Assembly (NCBI RefSeq): GCF_030269925.1
Contig: NC_085128.1
Location: 14,634,501-14,698,500, forward strand
DNA length: 64,000 bases
From: Bombyx mori
Lineage: Eukaryota; Arthropoda; Insecta; Lepidoptera; Bombycidae
Direction of reading: 5' to 3'
Shown here piece after piece: positions 43,007 through 54,645 of this stretch. Under the pieces are notes generated by a model that saw nothing but the letters and a program-made list of their open reading frames with translations, was not told the origin of the DNA and did not search any database. The number at the start of each line of letters is the position of its first letter. Position 1 is the first letter of the stretch. The translations under genes and the position numbers were made by a program.

Positions 43007-43366
43007 AGGTCATTGGCATTTAGAAATGCTAACTTGTTAAAATTCAAATATTATCTCATACTAGGGTAAATATATCAATTTGACTATAACAATTTTATCT
43101 AAGGATAAATCAATTGGTAAAAAAACTGTATAACGTATCTAGTACTGATGGTGAGTTACTTGTCAAATAAAATGAAAATCATTACGGTTATTATCAGTCA
43201 TTGGATTATGGTAAGTGATCACCGATGAGTGGTCATCAAACGTGGTGAGTGGTCAGCTGCAATGTCTGAGACTCAACTGCGCTGCTGCTCAAGGCTCAAG
43301 AATCTTTTGAAATCTGGTGTAGGTTTGAGATCGTAGTGGAGCTTATTCCGGAGTTATATGGTATAT

Positions 43367-43477
43367 GCGGTAGGCAGCGGCTTGGCTCTGTCTCTGGCAT
43401 CCATGAGCGATGGTAACCACTCACCATCAGGTGGGCCGTATGCTCGTCTGCCTACAAGGGGAATAAAAAAAAAAAAT
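43367..43477 (+). mobile_element. Family B short retroposon
   Basis: GCGGTAGGCAGCGGCTTGGC to GCCTACAAGGGGAATAAAA and an A run, with a short internal deletion. It lies against the LINE remnant that follows. Confidence 0.85.
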
Positions 43478-43484
43478 ATGGAAA

Positions 43485-43760
43485 AAACATATTTGGAAAC
43501 TAAGTGTGTTGATTGTAGTGTTTCCAAGTGGTATGGATGTACTCTACTCCGGCGGCGAGAGGTATGATGGTAAAATGGAGATAATGGGATCATCTCAAAT
43601 AACTCTTTCGAGAACTCCCAATGGAACATATGGTAAAGAACACAATGAGACCCGAAGAGATCCAGAAGCTCCAAACGACCTTTGAGAATGGGATTAACGA
43701 CATTCCGAACGGCCCTCTTCTGAATGGAATGTGATAGAATTAGCAGATATTTGGGAGCAC
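43485..43760 (-). pseudogene. LINE polymerase C-terminal fragment
   Basis: On the - strand: GAPKYLLILSHSIQKRAVRN, then FGSHCVLYHMFHWEFSKELF, EMIPLSPFYHHTSRR and HPYHLETLQSTH. This is the usual post-RT region of several LINE clades (xIQKRAxR ... CVFYRIYHGECSEELFxxIP). It is open over about 90 codons but lacks the RT domain. Confidence 0.72.
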
Positions 43761-43833
43761 CGTCCATAACATGGATGTAGTACTAAACGAAATTCCGAAT
43801 TGTGCTGTGTGAAGCGTTATTATTTACCCAGGC

Positions 43834-44055
43834 GTGAATCTAGCGGAGATTAGAAAAAAATATGTGTGGTGTCGTAGGACGCCGGATAGGAACGAAGTTC
43901 CTTATTATAAAAATAATAATTTTAAGTTCTATTCGAGGTATAAAGACAATAAAACTGGAGGCTTCGCAACAACCCACGGTCATTCGGTAACGTGTGAACT
44001 TATTGTCGTACACTTCATTCACGGTTGCTTGCATAAGCCGATACCACATCCCTAG
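43834..44055 (+). repeat. Interspersed repeat J with conserved reading frame
   Basis: The second copy of the repeat at 29515-29720. Frame: [63 protein letters not shown], stop. The similarity starts near 43853 and ends near 44038. Confidence 0.6.
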
Positions 44056-44352
44056 AATTATCGAGAATATTCCACACATCTTTAGTATTGTGTTTCCGGT
44101 ATCCGACAATAGATGGCGTTGTACTTCTCGAGCGTTCTAGATATTAAGTACTAGATCCTTCGATATTCGTTCGACTATTCGGCGATAGATGGCGTTACTC
44201 TTACCGGCGTAACAATATGAAAATTTGATCAGCGCCTGACCCGTATTCGGGGCCAAAATTCTGTGAGCACGAAAATAAACAAAAGTAACCCTGTAACGCG
44301 AAGCTGTCGTCGCCCTAAACATGGCTTCTTGGATTCCCCGATTTCACTCTCG

Positions 44353-44612
44353 GTGCTTTTAGTCATCTCAAGCACCGGTCACCGTACTTCGAGGAGCGAA
44401 CTAACCCATAGACACAGCCCACTGAGTTTCTCGTTGGATCTTCTCAGTGGGTCGCGGGTCATTCCGATCCGGTGTTAGATTCTGCGAAGCACTGCTCTTG
44501 TTAGGACTAGTGTTAGCGAGATCTCTCAGGTTGAGCCGGTAAGCTCAGACACTCTTCCGGGCGTACCTGCAAAATAGCCTCTTATGTTAACAGAGAATAA
44601 GGCAGGGAAAAA
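44353..44612 (+). mobile_element. Jockey-clade LINE 3' end, diverged
   Basis: GGTGCTTTTAGTCATCTCAA to AATAAGGCAGGGAAAAAAA, with several small deletions compared with the other copies. Confidence 0.8.
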
Positions 44613-44935
44613 AACGAAGCCCTCAATGAGATGTTAGTTTGTTAGTGATTGTAAAACGTATTTCTGTTATTCTTGTAAAATACTTTCAAAACCTTTTTAC
44701 GAATAACATTTAAATACCTATTGTGCAATATTCGATTATTTCGCCATTACTTGACGTTTTTTGTGCGCATCCTACTATTGTTACGTACATGGTTAATTTT
44801 TTTATTTCACTTTACATAAAATAATAAAAAATTAAAATCATTACGTATTTACGTATTGTTTTCTCGCATATCAACGAAGGTGACCTCAAAGTATTTGACT
44901 GTTGAAGGAAAAAAACAGTGTAAGCATAAAAAAAG

Positions 44936-45072
44936 GTTTTTTTTCTGGACCTTTCGAACGGGATCCAACCTCCTACGAGGGCCGCGTGCCAAGGTGGCAC
45001 GCGGGGTATGTAAGACTGAACCATCCGCAGGTGTTGACAACGGACCGCGGGCCCAAGGTTGGTATTTAGGAC
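44936..45072 (-). mobile_element. LINE 3' tail, GC-rich
   Basis: A T run, then GGACCTTTCGAACGGGATCC and AACCTCCTACGAGGGCCGCG. It matches the reverse complement of the tail at 42944-43006. GC-rich, in contrast to its flanks. Confidence 0.6.
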
Positions 45073-45625
45073 CCCCAATAACACACAAAAAACAGATTAA
45101 TTTTTCTTCCTTATACATATTTGAATGTATACTTGTCGACAAAAAATATTCAGTCGCTTCGAAATTTTATTTTCGAATATGTTGGGCATTGAGCCTGGTG
45201 ATAGATTACATAAACTAAATGCCTCTCTGGACTTGGAGATATGAGGTTAAATTATCTATGGTACGTCCGCCCAACCGTAGGCTGCTCGGCGGATACCTGT
45301 TGGTACCTATACATAGTGAAGGAAAATGGGTAGAAAACAAAAAAAAGCATTTTTGAAGGCTTCGTGCGAAATAGTCAATTATGCTGTTTCTTAATAAATT
45401 GAATCGTTTCGTAGAAGGTTTATTGGGTCAAGCGAATGAGGCGTTTAAAAACCCCATTAGCAAATATTCTCTGCGTCATTAGCTTTTAATCATCGGAATC
45501 ACGACCTTCGGTTAACCGCATACGATATAAATTACTCATGTTTACAATGAGATGAATATCAATTTAAAATATAAATTATACTTCACACTCAGTCACAAAA
45601 CTTAATAACACACTATCAAAAAACT
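45073..45625. other. Spacer, no gene seen
   Basis: No exon or recognised repeat. Confidence 0.4.
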
Positions 45626-45629
45626 CTGC

Positions 45630-45876
45630 ATGCAAATACATAAGTCTAGGCTCCGAATATAATTTTATCCCATTCGGTGTCGAAGCCCTTGGTCCGTGGG
45701 GTCCTAGCGCTATAAGCCTATTTAAGGAAATAGCAAAAAGGTTAGTCGACATCACAGAATACCAAAGAGCTGGCAGCTATCTCGGACAAAGAATGAGTCT
45801 AGCTATTCAAAGGGGGAACGCTGCCAATATCTTCGGAACCTTGCCTAAAGGGACTCCTTTTAATAATACATTTTAA
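45630..45876 (+). pseudogene. Non-LTR element C-terminal fragment
   Basis: A + strand frame ending at TAA (45874-45876): FIPFGVEALGPWGPSAISLF, then RAGSYLGQRMSLAIQRGNAA and NIFGTLP. This VExLGPWG ... LxQRxSxAIQRGNAA ending is common at the C-terminus of some non-LTR polymerases. Only the tail remains. Confidence 0.65.
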
Positions 45877-46429
45877 TTATTCTATAATATTAAGTTTTTT
45901 AAAGTTTTTAGTTTTAGTATACATTATATTGTATATTGTTCTAGTATACATTTTTTTGTTTCTGTATAAATAAATAACTAATCAGAAGTAACAGCTACGA
46001 TATCTTTAAAATTGTATTATTGACATTGTATTTTTATTGACTCTCTGGTGTGCAAAGAAGTAATTTTAGCCTTCTCTTGTAACTGAGAGCATCTCGGGAA
46101 ATTTATAGAAAAAAAAACTGGCTTTATTTTATCTAGTTTTATGGATAGAACACATCATTGGTTTCTCACCTTTGGCTTACCGTGACGCAATTTTGCCATT
46201 CGGTTAAAAGGCTTAATCAAGTGACCCTTATTTATTTATTTAAATTGCTACACCAACATATTACATACAAAATAATATAACTTACATAGAAAGAATTACA
46301 TTTCTTGGTCACATGTTTGAATGTTACTTCAGTTGAGGGTGTAAATTATACCTTAAACAACAATTAACTTTAACACACACACATAAAGTACGACACGGCC
46401 AATTAAAACTCGGAAAATTTTAATAAAAC

Positions 46430-47300
46430 ATAACTCTAACCGATTTAGTTAAAAACCTGTGTGTTATTGTAGATTGACATCTTTCGTGGAGTTCTCACGT
46501 TGCTGAGATTAGTAGGAAGGTGCACTTTGCCTTGCACTCGTTGAGATGTCTGCAGGGCTCCTTACCTCAGCATCGCAAAATATCTCTCGTCCAAGCTCTC
46601 ATTCTACCCATAATTGATTACGCCGATGCCTGCTACTTGGATGCCACTGAGGAGCTCTCAAACAAGCTTGAGAGGATGCAAAATCTATGTATCCGTTTTA
46701 TATACAATCTCAGAAAATTCGATCATGTTTCTCATATTCGCAAAGAACTTAAATGGCTTCCTATACACCTTCGTAGGAATACTCGAATATTATGTCTCCT
46801 ATTCAATATCCTGCATAAGCCCACTTCTCTCTTATATTTACGTGAGCGATTCTCTTTCATTCGTTCTCCTGATGCTCCCTGCAGATCCAACCAACGTTCT
46901 GTCTTGTTATTCCCTTCCCACAAAACCAATTTCTATTATCACTCCTTTACTGTGCATGCGGTCAGACTGTGGAATTCGTTGCCGCCTCACATCCGAGTTT
47001 GCAAGTCTGTTTCTGTTTTTAAATATAAGGTCAAACAATTCTATCTCTCATCAACCGAATGATCATTGTTCTATACTCTTCGTATATACTGTGTTACTTA
47101 TAATATTTTGTATTCAATTTTAACAATATTTGCTATGTGTATGTGCATTACTATAATTCTCATGTTGTATTTGTTATTTTAACTGTTCTACACACTCATC
47201 ACTTTTAATTATTATTCTCATAATCCTCTCGCAGGTCTGCTGGAAGAGATTTCTTAAAGAAATAAGCAGTGTATAAATAAATAAAGAAATAAAAAACATA
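46430..47300 (+). mobile_element. CR1-type LINE 3' part
   Basis: Polymerase C-terminus plus a roughly 230-bp AT-rich 3' end finishing CTGGAAGAGATTTCTTAAAG ... ATAAATAAATAAAG. Its terminal block is the same as the reversed fragments at 13.9 kb and related to those at 21 and 39 kb. Confidence 0.72.
46450..47062 (+). pseudogene. CR1-type LINE polymerase C-terminus
   Basis: Open from just after a TGA near 46470 to the stop at 47060-47062. Visible segments are HVAEISRKVHFALHSLRCL, ILPIIDYADACYLDA, LERMQNLCIRFIYNL, HIRKELKWLPIHLRR and the closing FTVHAVRLWNSLPPHIR. This is the connection region after the RT fingers and palm in CR1/L2-type LINEs. The YxDD box lies upstream and is missing. Confidence 0.78.
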
Positions 47301-47718
47301 TAATTACATAAAACCGTATAAACTGAAAAACTAGCAATTTGGTAGCATAATTTATCATTTGTTGCATAATTATTGAATGAAATGTTGTAAGGAAAAATTG
47401 TAAAGCTTATGTAAAACAATTTTCGAAGACTCCGTACGAAATAGGCAATTTTATTGTTTTACATAACACAACTACATAGTTAATACAAAACAAAAATTGC
47501 AAGCTTCAATTTTATTATAAGATATTATTCATGCATCGTGGTAGATAATAAACATTCCTTTGCCATGAATTTGTGTTGAGTACATGTTTTATTACTAAAA
47601 AAACCTATCTGCTGGATTGGAACACCGATACAGTTGCATCGGTCCATACAAGTAAACGGGCCATTTATCATTCAGACCGTCACTGACTTTAGAAATTTTT
47701 ATTTTTCTGATAAAAAAC
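47301..47718. other. Spacer, no gene seen
   Basis: AT-rich, no recognised feature. Confidence 0.4.
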
Positions 47719-47867
47719 CGTTTCCGATCCGGCGGTAGATTCTGCGAAGCACTGCTCTTGCTAGGGTCAGTGTTAGCAATATTCCGGTTTGAGCTCCGTG
47801 AGCTCACCTACTAGTTAAGGTTACGCTGAAATAGCCTCTCAAGGCTATCAGCTTAGGTAGGAAAAAA
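47719..47867 (+). mobile_element. Jockey-clade LINE 3' end, short
   Basis: GTTTCCGATCCGGCGGTAGA to AGCTTAGGTAGG and an A run. About 150 bp. Confidence 0.88.
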
Positions 47868-47879
47868 AAAAGAGAAAAA

Positions 47880-48289
47880 AATATGAATATTTGTGAATTT
47901 GATCAGCTCACATGACAGTGGTAATATAGGCGTTGAGAATATATACATAGTAACAAGTTAAACTCTTTTGTAAGAATTAGAAACTCTCTAATTTTTAAAT
48001 TATAATCTAATTTTTTATAGACATATGTATATATTAGGTCACCGGCCACCCCCAAAAGTCAAGATCTTTATCTACTTTAACTAAATCTACCTGAATGTGA
48101 ATGCTTGCGACCTGAATTTGGGCGATATTACATAGCGCTATCTCATGCTCAAAATGCTAAGCAACTCGTGTTCCACCGGCAATGGTAAGGTTTCACGGTA
48201 ATCGTATCCCCTTGCCAAAGACCGACCCCTGCCGTGCTCCGGGCATGACAGCCCGTTCGTGAGGTATCACGTCAACGGTTGCACGGTAC
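47880..48289. other. Spacer, partly decayed LINE
   Basis: AT-rich to about 48150. From there GC content rises toward the R1 remnant at 48290, and the segment may be its decayed continuation. Confidence 0.35.
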
Positions 48290-48414
48290 TCCACGGGCCA
48301 CAAGTGACCAGGTGCTGGACGATGCGGCATCTAGAATGCACTCCAAAATTTTACTCACCTCGTCCAGCGACACAATAGGACTATTCCGTTAATTGACTCC
48401 ACAGGATGCCTCGC
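48290..48414 (-). pseudogene. Old R1-clade RT fragment hosting the next R1 copy
   Basis: GACCAGGTGCTGGACGATGC to GACTCCACAGGATGCCTCGC aligns, with many changes, to the RT segment at 2230-2335. The younger R1 copy starts at the next T run, so one R1 element inserted in an older one. Confidence 0.65.
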
Positions 48415-48835
48415 TTTCTTTTTTTTTTTTTCCACAGGAGAAAATCGCCGGATCCCCACCCGCGCGGCAGGTGGGGTATGTGGGAGTTGAACCTCATTAA
48501 AAACTCCTGCCGCTCACAACCGGCGCCCTACCTCGGACCGGGCCGGAGCCCAGTCGGGGCTATTGAAACGGCGGGACAGGATTGACGCAGAGCACATTAC
48601 ATCCATCCCACCGTCCCACGGACGCCGGACCGGCGGCCGCCAGCGATACGACCACCGGTTCCCTCGTTCAGCGGGCCGAGAGCCCGCTTTGATGGCGCCG
48701 CGTTACACCTTTCCCCAGAGCGGTCGGGGGAACGTGGTCTATCATCACCCGGCTTCCTACTGCGGGTGAGCGTGCAAAGCACGCCACCCCACGTCTTGGT
48801 CTCTCCCCGCACAAAACGGGTGGGGCCCCTAGCTT

Positions 48836-51800
48836 TTAGGGGGCCAGGTCACGGATACGACCCCGGTCCCGATCCCCTGCTCGGCGGCGGCGGGTTTCTG
48901 CGTAGTGAGGAGAGCTTTGCCTCACTCGCCCCGCCGCCTCCTTCTGCGAGATGGTGCACTCGCAGAAGTCGAGCATGGCTTTCCAGGACTCATCGCCGCC
49001 AAGCATCGATGCCACGACGCAGGCAGCGACAAGTCAGGTCCTATCTTTGCGACCAGGACACGGCGCTGCTCCTCCCAAGCGGGGCAGACAGCGAGCGTAT
49101 GCTCCGCCGTGTCCAGGTCGTGTCCACAATGGTGATACCTCGTCGTCGGCTCAGCCCCTATCCGGCGCAGGTACTTTCCGAAGCATCCGTGCCCGGTCAG
49201 CACCTGCACCAGACGAAAAGTGAGACGTCCTTCGCCACGATTCACCCAGTCATCAAAGACTGGGTAAACCGCCGGTCCGTAGCCCCCACGTGGGGTTAGC
49301 CAATCGCCTCGACCACAACTCGAGCACGGACCGCCGAGAATGGGCCTTCCGCGCCCGCAGCTCACTTTCGGGGAGACGCGCCACGCCCCGAGCACGAAGC
49401 TCGCTGCGCCACCGATAGTCGGCAGCGAGCGTCTCCGCCTCCAGCTCCCATGGCGGCGTCCCCGCCAACACACACGCCACCTCGAAGGAGACGGTGTGAT
49501 ATCCGCGGATGACCCTGATGGCAACGGTGCGCTGCGGCCGGCGCAGGAACCGAGCCATAGTGGCCCGGTTGCGCGGCTCAGCCCATACAGGTGCACCATA
49601 CAGGGCCATCGATCGCACCACCCCCGCGTAGAGGCGGCGCACAACCTGATCTGGTCCCCCAATATTCGGGAGCAGCCGGCTCAAAGAACCGGCCGTCCTC
49701 ATCAATCGGGGGACCAGCTGAGCAAAGTGAGCACGAAAGGCCCACCGGCTGTCCAACACGAGGCCGAGGTACTTCAACTGCACCCGACCCCTATCCGGAC
49801 GCCTCCAACCACGATGTGGGCGTCAACGGGTGACGCCCTCCGCGGCCCGTGAAACCACAGAGCCTCGGATTTACTGAGCGCCACGTCGAGACCCAGCCTC
49901 TTTATCCTTCCGACGACGAGGGCCACCCCGCGAGACGGGCAGACTCTCTATAATCATCCCCCCGGGCCACGACCAACGTGTCGTCCGCGTAACAAATAAC
50001 GCGGAGGCCCGGGAGGAGGGCACCCCTCAGCACCCAGTCGTACCCGATATTCCACAAGAGGGGGCCGAGAACCGACCCCTGCGGAACACCACGCACGACT
50101 GGAAAACGATGAAGGGTCCCACCGTACCCGGTACATACGACCGACTTGGTCCCCAAATAGGACCCAACCAGCCGGCGGAGGTAGAGGGGCACTCCATGCC
50201 TCTTCAGTGCCCCCCTATCACGGTCCAGGGCAGAGTGTTAAATGCGTTGGCGATGTCAAGAGACACCGCCAGCGCCACCCCACCCCGAGAAACGCCTCGT
50301 CCGAGAGGGACCGCACGCGAAGAATTGCATCCAAGGTCGAACGGCCCTCCCGGAAGCCGTACTGCTCCGCCGACAGGTCAGGCCCCACCCCGACCAGGTG
50401 CCGAACGATGCGGGCAGCCAGAATACGTTCCAGCAATTTTCTCGCCTCGTCCAGCAGTACGATAGGACGATACCCGGCGGCTGTATCCACCGGGCGCCCC
50501 TCCTTCCTCAACAACACAAGTCTACCCATCCGCCAGAGCGACGGAAACCGTTCCGACTCCAAGCAGCCATTATATAGCTCAAGGAGCCGGTCCCCCAGGG
50601 CACCGAGGGCCAAGGCCAATACCCGGCCGTGGACTCCGTCCGGGCCGGGGGCCGTGTCTTTTGCAGTCATCTTGACAACGGCCACCCGGAGCTCTGCCTC
50701 GGTAATACGGGGCACCTCAGCAGGAGCTTAGCCGTCGACGGTGTCAGACGGCCCGACCATCCTGCGGGAACAACGCCGAAACGATGTCCCGCAGCTGCTG
50801 AGGATGGAGACGCTCAGTCATAGAGGGGGCCCACGGGCGTAACTTGCCGCGTACCAATTTGTATGGGCTCCCCCACGGATCCGCTTCGAGCGCCTCCAAG
50901 AGTCTCTCCATGTTCTGCTCCTTAGCCCGCTTGATGGCCAGCCGCAGGGCGTTCTTCGCAGCGCGATATTCGCGGTGCAGCCGAGTTTCCTCCTCCGCGA
51001 ACGCGACGGGCTCGTCGCGCCGCAGGCGGCGGCGATGGCGGTATCTAGTGCACTGGCGGCTCGCCCGAATGGAGACCGCATGCAGTCTTGCAATTTCGGG
51101 TGACCACCAGGGCGACTGTCGCCGTCCAGAATGCCGAGGGCCGACCCGGGGAATCGAGGCATCACATATGCGGTGCATCGCGCCCCGGAACCATTCGGCC
51201 TCGGTTTCCACATCGAAAGGTTGTGGGCGCGTGGGCGCCATAGAGGCCCCCACCAGGAGCTCCCTGTTCAGGAGCTTCAGTGCCCACCTAGGGAATGACC
51301 GGGATGCACTCTGCGGGGGGTCAAACCCGCGGGCACCTGCAGCCGGCGTCGGCGTGGGGGCAGAAAGATCGTACCGGATATACCGGTGATCGGACAACGA
51401 TTCCGCTCTCACCACCATTCTCCAGCCGAGGATGCACCGTGCGACGGGCGAGCTCGCGAACGTCAAGTCCACGATAGACTCGCCCGTCCACCGCACGCAA
51501 GTCGCGATCGAGCCCCTGTTAACGATACAGAGACCGACCGCGACCGCCCACTCCTCCAGCAGCCTACCACGAGCGTCCGTGAATGGGGAACCCCAAGTGA
51601 CAGACTTCGCATTGAAGTGCCCCGCCAGTATCAATGAACGGGGAGCGAGGTGACGAGCGATCACCTCTAGCCCGTCCAGGAACCGCCCGAACTCGACGGT
51701 AGGCCGATTCGGAGAAAAGTACACCCCGATCACGACGATATTTTCTAACTGTACCGCGACGATCCCGGGGCCCCTGGTCACCATCGCCAGGGGGGGGACC

Positions 51801-51997
51801 ATCGCGGATCTTCTTATATGTATGGCCGCCACGCCATCAACGTCCCCAAACCAACAGTCATCCGCTGGGGGAACGAAGTATGGCTTGGCGACCACAGCCA
51901 CGTCAATTGACCACTCCGCCATGGTCTGGAGCAACATGTCCTGAGCCCCAGCGGAGTGGTTCAAGTTTCCTTGGAGGAAGCGATAGGTGTAATCCAT
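48836..51997 (-). pseudogene. R1-clade ORF2: endonuclease, RT and zinc finger, multiply frameshifted
   Basis: Starts at the ATG at 51997 (MDYTYRFLQGNLNHSAGAQD). The apurinic-type endonuclease domain covers roughly the first 220 codons, with SDH near its end. Two expected catalytic residues are changed: VVAKPY where the family has VVAEPY, and GHFNAKS where it has GDFNAKS. The RT follows (APGPDGVHGR, VPQGSVLGPLLWN, YADD) and then the C-terminal zinc finger. Indels break the frame: a 26-nt loss at 50760/50761, single-base losses near 50296, 50215 and 49786, about 7 nt near 49930, about 5 nt near 49272 and one base near 49019. Not functional. Confidence 0.9.
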
Positions 51998-52028
51998 TAA
52001 GGCTGGACCACATCCATCGCTCCCTCCC

Positions 52029-53586
52029 CTACTCCATTGCCCCCGCTATCGGGCGCGAACGCCTCAGCGGGGGACAAAGTGCCGGCCGGTGCTCCCCCGG
52101 CCAACCGCTTCTTTTGACGCCGCTTATCTTGGCGGCACCGATTTCATTCTGCGGAGGAGCAGCCAAGGAGGTGGCCGTCTCTACCTGGCAACGTACCCAA
52201 ACAGAGCCAGCCCCGGTATAACCGAGGCGCAGCTCGCCTACAGTTATATTCTCCAGGGCGCAGTTGCCCCGGGCGGCAATAGCCGCCGCCACCTCATCCT
52301 TAGTGGTGCAGTCGTCCAGGCCGGTTACTCTCAATTCAGCCATTTTGACCGGCCTGTGCACTCGAACCTCCTCCTCAGGCAGAACCGTACGGAGCTTCGC
52401 CGCCAGACGCTCCGCGATGCCGTAACTATTGGCACCGGGACACTCTAGTAGCTTGGCCCCATTGGCCGTCAGCCTACAGCGGAGGCCCTCCCCCGCCCCG
52501 ATCTCGTCCAGATCAATAGCCGCGCGCGCCCGGTAGACTACATCTCCGTATGACATGCCCTTGGCCTCGGCGGCCAGCAGCAGCGTTAAGACCACTGCCG
52601 CCGACCGCGGCGCGCGTGACGACTTCTTCTTCGTCTTTTTCTTGGTGGCCACAGGCGCTCGACCCTGTTGGGGAGCAGCCTGAGACGCCACGGTGGCCGG
52701 TGCTCCACCCACTTGGGGAGCTGTCGGTACGGCCCTCTTGGCACCCCGCCGGGCCACCACATTCCACCCCTCGTCCATGTTAGGCGGGGGCGGAGGCAGC
52801 GGACGGGGTTGAGGCACTTGCGATGTGCACTTCGCGTTAGCGCCGCCCCCCCGCTTGGCTCTGTCTCGCCCCGGGCCCGCCCTAGTGGCTGGAGCCTGTA
52901 CGGGGGTGAAGCGGGTCACCGCAGCACCCGATACCGCGGCATGTGTAGACGCAGGCCGCTCAGCGTCACCAGAGACAACACGCTTCGCCTCGAGAGCCGC
53001 CAGCCCGCCACCCAGCCTTTCTATTACAGCCTAGACGGTGCGATCGATAATCTCGTCCAGGCTGTAGCAATTCGGTTCCGGCGGGCCCAAGATCCGCGGC
53101 CCCGCGGATCCCTGCTGCCGCTCGACGGCTGTCGCCTCCCTAGACCGCGGCGACGGGAGACGCGAACGCCGCTGTACCGCGTGCGATGGTGGCAGCACAG
53201 GCCACAGGTCGCCAGCCGCCGCCAAGGGACAGGGACCCCGAGGGACCCCGGAGACCAGCGGCGACACCGCCGGCACAGATGCCGGAGGAGTCCGCGACCC
53301 AGCGGCACGTGGCAACGCGGGCGACGACCCCGTCGCGGCTACCCGCTTGGTAGCAGCAACCCTGTCATCGGGCCGCTGCTGTGCCTGTAGCTGTGCTCGG
53401 AGCCTCGAATTCTCCGCCATCAGCTGCACCACCTGGTCATTGGCGGAAGCAACCGAAGGCAGAACCTTCGAGACTCGCGAGACCACTTCTCGCAGCCTGC
53501 GGCCAGCGGCTTTGGTTTTAGTACTGTTCGCCGCATACGACTTGACGGTCCTCATGGCCCTGTCTATGACCAAGGCAGGGTCCTGA
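52029..53586 (-). pseudogene. R1-clade ORF1 (gag-like), N-truncated, one stop
   Basis: One frame interrupted by a single TAG at 53031-53033. The upstream part contains a likely coiled coil (MRTVKSYAANSTKTKAAGRR ... VQLMAENSRLRAQLQAQQ) and a proline/serine-rich linker. The downstream part contains KKKTKKKSSR and the conserved DLDEIGAGEGLRCRLTANGA-type domain, ending 31 nt before the ORF2 ATG. I see no CCHC zinc knuckles, which R1-type ORF1 proteins normally carry near the end, so this region may have been deleted. Confidence 0.78.
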
Positions 53587-53602
53587 AGACCATCTCGAGG
53601 AC

Positions 53603-54645
53603 AGATCGGTCGTGTGCACCGGACACGGTGGTGCGGTGCTCCGCTTTCCGGTCGAACGCGGTGTTCCACAGGGGTCGGTCCTTGGCCCTCTCCTGTGGAA
53701 TATCGGTTACGACTGGCCTCTGAGGAGCGCCCTGCACGACCCTCTCCCGGGCCTAAGCGTTGTGTGTTACGCGGATGACACGTTGGTCGTGGCCCGGGGG
53801 AAGGACTACCAAGAGTCTGCTCGTCTTGACTGCGCAGGGGTGGCATTCGTCGTCGGTAAGATCCGTAGGCTGGGCCTCGACGTGGCCCTCGAGAAATCCC
53901 AGGCCCTGCTGTTTCACAGGGCTGGGAGAGAGCCGCCACCCGGGGCCCACCTGGTGATTGGAGGCGTCCGCGTCGAGGTCGGGGTGACTGGGTTACGGTA
54001 CCTCGGTCTCGAATTGGACGGTCGTTGGAACTTCCGCGCTCATTTCGAGAAGTTGGGCCCCCGACTGATGGCGACGGCTGGATCGCTGAGTCGGCTCTTG
54101 CCAAACGTCGGAGGGCCTGACACGGTGGTGCGCCGCCTCTACGTGGGGGTGGTGCGGTCTATTGCATTATACGGAGCCCCCGTGTGGTGCCGCGCCTTGA
54201 CTCGCAGAAACGTCGTGGCGCTGCGACGCCCGCAGCGTGCAATCGCAGTCAGGGCGATTCGTGGATACCGCACCGTCTCCTTCGAGGCGGCGTGCGTTCT
54301 CGCCGGGACGCCTCCCTGGGACCTGGAGGCGGAGGCGCTCGCTGCCGATTATGCGTGGCGTTGTGACCTTCGCGACAGGGGGGAACCACGTCCCGGAGAA
54401 GGAGCAATTAGAGCGCGGAGGCTCCAATCTCGGCGGTCTGTGTTGGAGGCGTGGTCTCGCCGCTTGGCGGACCCGTCGGCCGGTCTCCGGACCGTCGAGG
54501 CGGTGCGCCCGGTCCTCGCGAAATGGGCGAACCGTGACCAAGGGCGTCTCACCTTCCGGTTGACGCAATTCTTACCGGCCATGGGTGTTTCGGCCGGTAC
54601 CTGCATCGCGTTGCCCGGAGGGAACCGACGATGGAGTCTGCCATC
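53603..54645 (+). pseudogene. Divergent R1-clade RT fragment, head-to-head with copy B
   Basis: A + strand frame from RSVVCTGHGGAVLRFP through VPQGSVLGPLLWN, the YADD box and RLTFRLTQFL. A frameshift near 54570 follows, and homology ends within the zinc finger (CHH at about 54640). It is a different subfamily from copies A-C (for example RWNFRAHFEKL against RWAFRAHFAEL). It has no A tail, no 3' UTR and no visible target duplication, so it did not arrive as a simple insertion. Confidence 0.85.

Larger units (their letters stand above)
48415..53590 (-). mobile_element. R1-clade LINE, nearly complete, dead (copy B)
   Basis: About 5.2 kb on the - strand: tail (T run 48415-48431), 3' UTR, ORF2 (51997 to about 48836) and most of ORF1 (53586 to 52029). 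GC-rich throughout. It breaks off at about 53590, where a divergent R1 fragment on the + strand begins, and the 5' UTR is not attached. No target duplication was found. Confidence 0.9.

Noticed and set aside
53031..54104. - strand open frame of 357 codons across the R1 junction
   Set aside because: Only 53031-53586 is real (ORF1 of copy B). The rest is the antisense of the + strand RT fragment, so the frame is an accidental fusion.
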